Assembly (NCBI RefSeq): GCF_007829955.1
Contig: NZ_VIWX01000006.1
Span: forward strand, 124,001 to 188,000
DNA: 64,000 nt
Origin: Saccharopolyspora dendranthemae
Lineage (GTDB): Bacteria; Actinomycetota; Actinomycetes; Mycobacteriales; Pseudonocardiaceae
Direction of reading: 5' to 3'
The position numbers and the translations under genes were made by a program. The notes below the pieces were generated by a model. It saw nothing but the letters and a program-made list of their open reading frames with translations. It was not told the DNA's origin and did not search any database. Below are positions 57,945 to 64,000 of the stretch, piece by piece. Every line of letters begins with the position of its first letter. Position 1 is the stretch's first letter.

Positions 57945-59200
57945 TGGTCGGCACCTCTCCGGTATTGCAGGCCGTTGGCTTCCGGTGGTCGGAGCTGCTG
58001 CGCTGCCACGCCCAGCACGACCAGCGTGACCAGGTGCGGCGTGTAGGCGGTCAGCTCCTCGGGCAGCTCGTCGGTGAACCAGTAGACCGAGTACATCGCC
58101 GCCGACGCCACCAGCGAGATCCCGGCGGCGAACCAGCTGCGCCGCCAGACCTGCAGTGCCGCGACCACCACGAGCAGCAGCGTCGCACCGTAGAACAGGG
58201 CGTGCACGCTGGTCTCGCCGCTGCGCAGCTGCAGGCCGTCGGAGTAGCCGAACAGCGCGGCACCGCCGAGCAGACCGCCCGGGCGCCAGTTGCCGAAGAT
58301 CATCGCGGCGAGGCCGATGTAACCGCGGTTGTTGGTCTGGCCCTCCAGGTAGCCGGCCTGACCCGGGTTGAGGATCAGCGCCGCACCACCGATGCCCGCC
58401 AGCGCGCCCGAGATGATCACGGCGAGGTACTTGTACCGGTAGACGTTCACGCCGAGGGATTCGGCGGCGACCGGGTTCTCGCCGCAGGACCGCAGCCGCA
58501 GCCCGAACGGCGAGCGCCACAGCACCAGGTAGCTCGCCGGGACCAGCAGGTAGGCCAGCATCGTCAGCGGCGAGACGCCGGAGACGAGACCTCCGAGGAT
58601 GCCCGCGATGTCGGAGATCACGGCCCGCTGCATGTCCTCCAGCTGCTGAAGCCAGGTGGCCAGCGGCTGCATCGAGTAGGTGTCGAACTTCGGCACCGGC
58701 GGCGACTGCCGGGGGTTCTGCGAGACCGGCTCGAAGAGCAGCGTCGAGAGGTACTTCGCCGCACCCGCTCCGAGCAGGTTGATCGCCACACCGGAGACGA
58801 TGTGGTTGACGCCGAAGGACACCGTCGCGATCGCGTGCAGCAGCCCGCCGAGCCCGCCGAACAGCGCCGCGGCGACGAGTCCGGCGAGCGGACCCCACTG
58901 GTACCCGGCCCAGGCGCCACCCCAGGTGCCCATGATCATCATGCCTTCGAGCCCGATGTTGATCACGCCGGCTCGTTCCGCCCACAGACCGCCGAGCGCG
59001 GCCAGCAGGATCGGGATGCCCAGTCGCACGGCGGCCTGCACCGTGCCCGAGCCGGTCAGCTGCGGTACCCCGGTCTGGTACGAGGTGATCGACAGCGCGA
59101 CGAACCCGACCGCGACCCACAGCAGCACCCGGGCCCAGCCCGGCATCTTCGTCCCGCCGCCGCGGGCGGCCGGGACCTTCTCCTGAAGCGCGGCGGTCAT
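57941..59200 (-). CDS. Nucleoside ABC transporter permease, second subunit
   Basis: A 419-residue permease with about ten hydrophobic segments. The typical inner-membrane motif of BMP-linked transporters (GLWAERAGVINIGLEGMMIMG) is at about residue 70, and LRSCGENPVAAESLGVNVYRYK is the coupling helix that docks on the ATPase. The C-terminal half includes GIGGAALILNPGQAGYLEGQTNNRGYIGLAAMIFGNWRPGG. It is YufQ/NupQ-like. ATGA overlaps the upstream permease stop; cdd follows with GTGA overlap. Its amino-terminal extension of about 25 residues is charged. Confidence 0.88.
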   Translation of the reverse strand: MTAALQEKVPAARGGGTKMPGWARVLLWVAVGFVALSITSYQTGVPQLTGSGTVQAAVRLGIPILLAALGGLWAERAGVINIGLEGMMIMGTWGGAWAGYQWGPLAGLVAAALFGGLGGLLHAIATVSFGVNHIVSGVAINLLGAGAAKYLSTLLFEPVSQNPRQSPPVPKFDTYSMQPLATWLQQLEDMQRAVISDIAGILGGLVSGVSPLTMLAYLLVPASYLVLWRSPFGLRLRSCGENPVAAESLGVNVYRYKYLAVIISGALAGIGGAALILNPGQAGYLEGQTNNRGYIGLAAMIFGNWRPGGLLGGAALFGYSDGLQLRSGETSVHALFYGATLLLVVVAALQVWRRSWFAAGISLVASAAMYSVYWFTDELPEELTAYTPHLVTLVVLGVAAQQLRPPEANGLQYRRGADQ

Positions 59201-60285
59201 GCCCGCTCACCTCCGCTCGCGGCGACCGGTTCGGCGGTCTCCAGGACCTTGCCGACCCTGCGCTGCTCGGCGGCCAGTTCGCGGCGGCGCACCAGCTCGT
59301 AGGCGACCACCACCGACAGCACGATGGTTCCCTGCAGGATGGTCACGATCTCCTTCGGGACTCCGATGTTGTCCAGCGTCAGCGAACTCTTGTCCAGGAA
59401 CGACCACAGCAGGGCGCCGAAGGCAACGCCGAGCGGGTGGTTGCGGCCCAGCAGTGCGATCGCCAGGCCGGCGAAGCCGTAGCCGGTCGGGAAGTTGACG
59501 GTGAAGGTGTGGTCGCGGCCGAGGATCTCCGGCAGCCCGGCCAGGCCCGCGATCGCTCCGGAGATGAGCATCGCGGACAGGATCATGCGCTTGGAGTTGA
59601 CGCCGCCCGCGCGGGCGGCCGTGGGCGAGAGCCCGGAAGCGCGCAGCTCGAAACCGTATCGGGTCCGATCCATCAGCAGCGCGTAGCCGATGCCGACCAG
59701 CACGGCCAGCAGGACGAGTCCGAACACCGTTCCCGCACCGCCGAGCGAGAGGCCCGGCACCGTGCCGCTGTCCGGGATGATGGCCGTGCCCTGGCTGTTG
59801 CCGCGCATCTCGCCGAACACCCGCACCAGGAAAGCGATCACGCCGATCGACAGGGTGTTGAGCATGATCGTGGAGATCACCTCGGACACCCCGCGGTAGA
59901 CCTTGAGCACCGCCGCGATCCCGCACCACACGGCCCCGGTGACCGCGCCGACCACCACGACGAGCGCGGCGTGCAGCCCGAACGGGAGGCTCACCGATCC
60001 GGCGACGATCGCGGCGACGCACGCCGCGAGCCGGCACTGGCCCTCGATGCCGATGTTGAGCAGGTTCATCTGGAAACCGATCGCAGCCGCGATCGCCACC
60101 AGGTAGTACGCGCCCGCCGTGTTGATGATGTCCACGGCGGTCGTCCCGCGACCGACCTGCGCGATCATCTCCGCCAGCGTCGCGAGCGGATCGGCTCCGG
60201 AGACCAGCAGCACCGCGCTGCAGAGCACCGCGGAGAACACGATCGCCAAGAACGGCGGCGTCAACCGCGTCCGCCAGCTGTTCAC
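59197..60285 (-). CDS. Nucleoside ABC transporter permease, first subunit
   Basis: A 362-residue permease with about nine hydrophobic segments. The conserved FQMNLLNIGIEGQCRLAACVAA block is at about residue 70, and RASGLSPTAARAGGVNSKRM is the ATPase-docking coupling helix. It is YufP/NupP-like. GTG 60285 is set by an AGGAGG site 4 nt upstream. It begins at one boundary of a tandem duplication that separates it from the ATPase gene. The frame is open upstream to 60393 through the duplicated unit, but that part is not protein-like. Confidence 0.87.
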   Translation of the reverse strand: MNSWRTRLTPPFLAIVFSAVLCSAVLLVSGADPLATLAEMIAQVGRGTTAVDIINTAGAYYLVAIAAAIGFQMNLLNIGIEGQCRLAACVAAIVAGSVSLPFGLHAALVVVVGAVTGAVWCGIAAVLKVYRGVSEVISTIMLNTLSIGVIAFLVRVFGEMRGNSQGTAIIPDSGTVPGLSLGGAGTVFGLVLLAVLVGIGYALLMDRTRYGFELRASGLSPTAARAGGVNSKRMILSAMLISGAIAGLAGLPEILGRDHTFTVNFPTGYGFAGLAIALLGRNHPLGVAFGALLWSFLDKSSLTLDNIGVPKEIVTILQGTIVLSVVVAYELVRRRELAAEQRRVGKVLETAEPVAASGGERA

Positions 60286-60446
60286 ACCGCCTCCTGTGCT
60301 CGTCGGGGACGCCCCGCGCCCCGGTCGGCGCCGCGAGAAGGACGAAAAGTGGGCCTCACACCGCCTCCTGTGCCATGCGGGGACACCCCGCACCCCCGGT
60401 CGGCGCCGCGAGAAAGCCGAAAAGTGTGCCTCACACCGCCTCCTGG
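60282..60446. repeat. 74-75-bp tandem duplication at the ATPase-permease junction
   Basis: The junction sequence TCACACCGCCTCCTG occurs at 60282, 60356 and 60431. Between them lie two roughly 74-75-bp units sharing GGTCGGCGCCGCGAGAA and CGAAAAGTG. The first and last junction copies are the permease start with its ribosome site and the ATPase stop. Confidence 0.88.
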
Positions 60447-61963
60447 GTTCCCGTCATGGCAGCGCCCAGCTGCTCCGGCGTCACCGAGCGCGGGTCGGCG
60501 GTGGCGACCAGGCGCCCCCGGAACATGACCCGGATCGTGTCGGAGAGACCGATGAGTTCGTCGAGATCGGCCGAGATCAGCAGCACCGCGAGGCCCTCGG
60601 CCCTGGCGGTGCGCAGGTGCTCCCAGATGCCCGACTGCGCGCCGACGTCCACGCCGCGCGTGGGGTGCGCGGCGATGAGCAGCCGCGGTTGCCCGGAGAG
60701 CTCCCGGCCGATGATGAGCTTCTGCTGGTTCCCGCCGGACAGCGCGGCGGCGTCCACCTCGATGCCCGGGGTGCGCACGTCGAACTGCTCGACGATGCGG
60801 CGGGTGTCGTCCTTGGCACCCTGCCGGTCCAGCCACCGGCCGCGGGCGACCGGTCGCCGCGTCTGGTGCCCGAGGATCCGGTTATGCCACAGCGACTCGT
60901 CCAGCAGCAGGCCCTGCCGGTGCCGGTCCTCCGGCACGTACCCGATCCCGGCCTCGCGGCGGGCGAGCGTGCCGAACGAGGTGATGTCCTGATCGCCCAT
61001 CCTGATGCGACCGGACGCGATCTGGCGCATGCCCATGATGGCCTCGACCAGCTCGGTCTGGCCGTTCCCCTCGACACCGGCGATGCCCACGACCTCACCG
61101 GCGCGCACGGACAGCTCGATCTCGTCGAGCACCGGGCGCTGCGACTCGACGGCCGAAAGTCCCTCCACGGCGAGCACTTCGCGATCGGTCACCGTGGACG
61201 GACCGCGCTCGGGGACCGGGAGCTCGCTGCCCACCATCATCTCGGCCAGCGCGCGACTGGTCACCTCGGACGCGCCCACGCTGCCGACGGTCGTTCCGCG
61301 CCGCAGCACCGTGATCGTGTCGGCGATGCTGCGCACCTCGTCGAGCTTGTGCGAGATGAACAGGAACGTGAAACCCCGCTCCCGCATGGTGCGCAGGGTC
61401 GTGAACAGCTCGTCGACCTCCTGCGGCACCAGCACCGCGGTCGGCTCGTCGAGGATGATGATCCGCGCGCCGCGGTAGAGGACCTTGAGGATCTCGATGC
61501 GCTGCCGCTCGGCGACGCCGAGGCTCTCGACCAGCACGTCCAGCCGCAGCTCGAAACCGGCCTGCTCCGCCAGCTCCCGCACCCGGCGACGCGCCTTGGC
61601 GCCGATGCCGTGCTCGCTCTCCGCGCCGAGCACGACGTTCTCCAGCACCGTCAGGTTGTCGGCCAGCATGAAGTGCTGGTGGACCATGCCGATCCCGGCC
61701 TTGATGGCCTCGGCCGGGGTGCGGAAGGCGATCTCGTCGCCGCGCACCCGGATGGTTCCCGAATCCGGCGCCTGCATCCCGTAGAGGATCTTCATCAGGG
61801 TCGACTTGCCCGCCCCGTTCTCACCGCACAGCGCGTGCACCTCGCCAGCGCGAACGGTCAGGTTGACGTCGGAATTGGCCACGACGCCGGGGAAGGTCTT
61901 GGTGATGCCGGTCAGCTCGACGGCCGGCGGGTCACCGGATTCCGGCTCGGCAGAGGTGTTCAT
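60431..61963 (-). CDS. Nucleoside ABC transporter ATP-binding protein (two NBDs)
   Basis: A 510-residue double ATPase of the RbsA/NupO type. The first nucleotide-binding domain has Walker A GENGAGKS, signature region ESLGVAERQRIEI and Walker B IIILDEPT. The second is degenerate: Walker A GVEGNGQTE, intact LSGGNQQK, and LLIAAHPTRGVD where Walker B lacks the usual Asp-Glu. This asymmetry is normal for the family. It energises the two permeases and uses the BMP lipoprotein encoded upstream. ATG 61963 has no strong ribosome site. A hairpin lies between it and the lipoprotein gene. Confidence 0.9.
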   Translation of the reverse strand: MNTSAEPESGDPPAVELTGITKTFPGVVANSDVNLTVRAGEVHALCGENGAGKSTLMKILYGMQAPDSGTIRVRGDEIAFRTPAEAIKAGIGMVHQHFMLADNLTVLENVVLGAESEHGIGAKARRRVRELAEQAGFELRLDVLVESLGVAERQRIEILKVLYRGARIIILDEPTAVLVPQEVDELFTTLRTMRERGFTFLFISHKLDEVRSIADTITVLRRGTTVGSVGASEVTSRALAEMMVGSELPVPERGPSTVTDREVLAVEGLSAVESQRPVLDEIELSVRAGEVVGIAGVEGNGQTELVEAIMGMRQIASGRIRMGDQDITSFGTLARREAGIGYVPEDRHRQGLLLDESLWHNRILGHQTRRPVARGRWLDRQGAKDDTRRIVEQFDVRTPGIEVDAAALSGGNQQKLIIGRELSGQPRLLIAAHPTRGVDVGAQSGIWEHLRTARAEGLAVLLISADLDELIGLSDTIRVMFRGRLVATADPRSVTPEQLGAAMTGTQEAV

Positions 61964-62080
61964 GGTGCTCCAGGGCTTGTCTCCACCGGCAGCGAAGCAG
62001 ATGGACGCTCAACAATGGACGGTTTCGGTCCAGGACCGGCCGTCTTGGCGCGAAACCGCCAACCGGGAGTGGCGACGAGG

Positions 62081-62123
62081 AAGGGCACCTCGCACGCACG
62101 CGCGGTGAGAGCGAGGTGCCCTT
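62081..62123 (-). terminator. Hairpin between the BMP lipoprotein and ATPase genes
   Basis: A perfect 13-bp stem AAGGGCACCTCGC (62081-62093) / GCGAGGTGCCCTT (62111-62123) with a 17-nt loop lies 34 bp past the lipoprotein stop. It is placed to act as a partial terminator, which would make the binding protein more abundant than the membrane subunits. Confidence 0.75.
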
Positions 62124-62157
62124 CATCATCACTGCTCAGGCCGGAGGCCGCCGTGGA

Positions 62158-63330
62158 TCAGGGCTTGTCCGGGACCTGGATCTGACCGTTGGCGATCGCG
62201 GCCTTGTAGGCGTCCAACGTGGGCTTGAGGTCGTCGATCTTGCCGCCCGAGGTCGAGTAGGTGACCCCGTCGATGGCGACGTCGAACTTCTTCGGCACCG
62301 TGCTCAGGTCGTTGCGCGCGACGGCGGCGATGTAGTCGTAGACCGCCATGTCGATGCGCTTGAGCATCGAGCTGATGATGACGTCCTTGTACTCGGCCAC
62401 GGTGGGCTGGTTGTACTGGTCGGAGTCGACCCCGATGGCCTGGGCGCCCGCGCCCTTGACCGCGCCGAACACGCCCTTACCGGAAGCGCCGGCCGCGTGG
62501 TAGATCACGTCGGCGCCCGATTCCAGCTGGCCGGTGGCGACCTCGGAGCCCTTGTTCGGGTCCTGGAAGCCGCTGAAGTCCCCGGCCGGGGTGAGGTACT
62601 TCTCCTCGATCTTGATGTTCGGGGCCGCGGCCTTCGCACCCGCCTCGAAACCGGCCTCGAACTTCTGGATCAGCGGTGTCTGCACGCCGCCGACGAACCC
62701 GACGTGGCAGTTCTTCGACTTGTGCGCGGCCACCACACCGGCCAGGAAGGAGCCCTGCTCCTCGGCGAAGACCAGCGGTGTGACGTTCGGCAAGCCGTCG
62801 ACCTGCTCGTCGATGATGGCGAACTTGGTCCCGGGGAACTCCGGGGCGACGATCTTGATGGCGTCCGCGTAGGCGTAGCCGACGGCGATGACGGGGTTGA
62901 AGCCCTCGCGCGCGAGCTGGCGCAGCCGGGTCTGCTTGGCGTCCTCGGGCTCGCCCGCTCCGGCGTCGAGCTCCTTGGTCTCGCCCAGGCCCATCTCGGC
63001 CTTGGCGCGGTCCAGGCCCGCCACCGACGCGTCGTTGAACGAGGCGTCCCCGCGCCCCCCGATGTCGAAGGCCACTCCGACGCGCAACGCGCCGGCGCTG
63101 GGCGGCGGCTGCTGCTGGGCCGTCGAGCTGGGCGCTCCGGCGGCTCCGGCAGGCGGCGCGCTCAGCTGGCACGGTCCCGTCCCGCCACCGGCGCTGCTCC
63201 CACCGCCACCGGTGTCCTTCGCGCAGCCCGCCAGCGCCAAGGCACCGCTGAGCAGCAACGCGACCGTCGCGACGCTCCTGCGTCGCGTTCCGGCACCCGA
63301 GCGCCGTCCCTCTGTCGGCGTTCGCCGCAT
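62158..63330 (-). CDS. BMP-family nucleoside-binding lipoprotein
   Basis: A 390-residue lipoprotein. Signal and lipobox read VATVALLLSGALALAGC with lipidated Cys36. A Gly/Ser/Pro linker of about 45 residues follows. The type I periplasmic-binding fold contains GVAFDIGGRGDASFNDASVAGLDRA, the VIAVGYAYADAIK strand, FAEEQGSFLAGVVAAHKSK, VGFVGGVQTPLIQKFEAGFEAGAK and GVDSDQYNQ. The Asp/Asn-rich FNDAS motif is typical of nucleoside-specific PnrA/BmpA proteins. ATG 63330 has an AAGGGGA site. It heads the uptake-salvage operon and faces sdhC in the opposite direction. Confidence 0.9.
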   Translation of the reverse strand: MRRTPTEGRRSGAGTRRRSVATVALLLSGALALAGCAKDTGGGGSSAGGGTGPCQLSAPPAGAAGAPSSTAQQQPPPSAGALRVGVAFDIGGRGDASFNDASVAGLDRAKAEMGLGETKELDAGAGEPEDAKQTRLRQLAREGFNPVIAVGYAYADAIKIVAPEFPGTKFAIIDEQVDGLPNVTPLVFAEEQGSFLAGVVAAHKSKNCHVGFVGGVQTPLIQKFEAGFEAGAKAAAPNIKIEEKYLTPAGDFSGFQDPNKGSEVATGQLESGADVIYHAAGASGKGVFGAVKGAGAQAIGVDSDQYNQPTVAEYKDVIISSMLKRIDMAVYDYIAAVARNDLSTVPKKFDVAIDGVTYSTSGGKIDDLKPTLDAYKAAIANGQIQVPDKP

Positions 63331-63761
63331 GCCGTTCCCCTTTCGTTCGAGGCCACCGCGCTCCCCCGGCCGCGACCCCGGATCAGCGGGGCTCGGCGGC
63401 GTCGAACTCCAGATCCACTTTCGAGTGGATCTTCGTTCCGCGCGCGGTGCACGTCAGCCGGTGACGTGACTCTCGAAATTAAGGGTTGACGCTGCCGCTT
63501 GGGCATCGCTCGCGTGTCACGAAATGATTTCTTACTCGATTAACCGGTCCGGGCAGCTTGTCTGGTCGATCACAGACGGCTCGGGCGAGTAGGCCCCGGC
63601 GATTCCTCGGGTCTAGCATCCAATTCGTCAAGGCCCCAGTTCGTGGCCGGTGACGGGCGTGCACCCAACATCGCTTGGGACCAACTGCAACTCGGGGCCG
63701 GCCGCCCCTGTTCCCGAACGCGGGGCCGCCAGTCCACCAGCGAGGTTGGAGGCCTTCCACC
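63331..63761. promoter_or_regulatory. Divergent region between the BMP gene and sdhC
   Basis: 431 bp that should contain the promoters of the nucleoside operon and of the sdh operon. A perfect hairpin AGATCCACT (63411-63419) / AGTGGATCT (63424-63432) with a 4-nt TTCG loop could be an operator or leader structure of the nucleoside operon. An AT-richer patch lies at about 63470-63545. No gene is supported. Confidence 0.5.
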
Positions 63762-64000
63762 ATGGCCAGCACCACCGCCTCCGCGGCCGACGCTCCCACG
63801 CGCGCGGAACCCGTGCGCGCCAAGGGACGTCTCTACCGCGGCGATCTGGGCATGTGGTCGTGGGTGGCGCACCGGATCACGGGCGTGCTCACCTTCTTCT
63901 TCTTGTTCGTGCACGTCCTGGACACGGCGCTCGTCCGGGTATCGCCCAACGCGTACGACACGGTCATCGAGACCTACAAGCACCCACTGATGATCCTGTT
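63762..64000 (+). CDS. sdhC: Succinate dehydrogenase cytochrome b subunit, 3'-truncated
   Basis: The first 79 residues of SdhC. A 28-residue hydrophilic leader (from STTASAADAPT) precedes RGDLGMWSWVAHRITGVLTF, whose S-x-x-x-R-x-T-G core is the quinone-site signature of the cytochrome b556 subunit, then helix FFLFVHVLDTALVRVS. ATG 63762 has TTGGAGG at about 63746-63752. The coordinate frame was translated by hand and stays open to the window end. It corresponds to Rv3316; sdhD, sdhA and sdhB should follow beyond the window. Confidence 0.9.
   Translation, partial: MASTTASAADAPTRAEPVRAKGRLYRGDLGMWSWVAHRITGVLTFFFLFVHVLDTALVRVSPNAYDTVIETYKHPLMIL

Noticed and set aside
1..64000. tRNA, rRNA, insertion sequences, prophage or integrase genes
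   Set aside because: I found no tRNA-like cloverleaf with CCA-side features, no rRNA segments and no transposase or integrase reading frames in the window.

Overview
The window is high-GC actinobacterial chromosome. Codon use, GTG starts, TAnnnT leaderless promoters, a PE/PPE/EspG-like type VII secretion cassette and XRE-DUF5753/DUF397 regulators point to Pseudonocardiaceae; a Saccharopolyspora-like organism is my inference. From memory, the gene order matches the Mycobacterium tuberculosis block Rv3302c-Rv3316 (glpD, lpdA, gamma-glutamylcyclotransferase, two M20 amidohydrolases, PNP, pmmB, upp, Rv3311, add, deoA, cdd, sdhC). The conserved block is interrupted here by lineage-specific inserts.

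Layout. 1-5.6 kb: the 3' end of maf, a dicarboxylate symporter, a DUF1707 protein, then a DUF3558 lipoprotein / PE-like / PPE-like / EspG-like cassette. 5.7-11.2 kb: glycerol catabolism (glpD and a DeoR-type regulator on the minus strand; glpF-glpK on the plus strand). 11.3-20.8 kb: OleD-like macrolide glycosyltransferase, DCC protein, LpdA-like flavoprotein, gamma-glutamylcyclotransferase, FGGY kinase-HAD pair, a truncated AbiEi-like protein and two M20 amidohydrolases. 21.2-27.7 kb: a complete seven-gene Mrp (mnhA-G) cation/proton antiporter operon, closely overlapped, with a probable CTG start for mnhB. 28-33.6 kb: Ser/Thr kinase, PNP-phosphohexomutase-flavodoxin operon and a small unknown gene. 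33.6-36.8 kb: family 2 glycosyltransferase, upp and a zinc alcohol dehydrogenase. 37-41.2 kb: a Trypco1 gene coupled to a trypsin/nSTAND1-NTPase/propeller gene that is frameshifted. 41.2-45.1 kb: zinc-finger/XRE/DUF397 module, LuxR regulator and a secreted protein. 45.2-48.5 kb: deoC with one full and one half-length aldehyde dehydrogenase. 48.5-56 kb: PadR/HAAS pair, SUKH protein, Rv3311 homologue, sigma factor, IclR regulator, add and a coiled-coil protein. 56-63.3 kb: a nucleoside uptake and salvage operon (BMP lipoprotein, two-domain ATPase, two permeases, cdd, deoA). The window ends in sdhC.

Functional theme. The nucleoside genes form one catabolic and salvage network. The BMP-type ABC transporter imports nucleosides. 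Cdd and Add deaminate them, DeoA and PNP phosphorolyse them, the hexomutase may act on pentose phosphates, DeoC splits deoxyribose 5-phosphate, the neighbouring aldehyde dehydrogenase can oxidise the acetaldehyde, and Upp recovers uracil.

Non-coding structure is unusually rich. There are three copies of a 70-bp palindromic element, one with its 20-nt core exactly inverted between arms of unchanged orientation. There are two copies of a roughly 177-bp intergenic repeat, a 74-75-bp tandem duplication that has apparently pulled apart a GTGA-coupled gene junction, a 15-bp minisatellite, many perfect terminator hairpins, and at least nine genes with a TAnnnT box 6-8 nt before the start codon.
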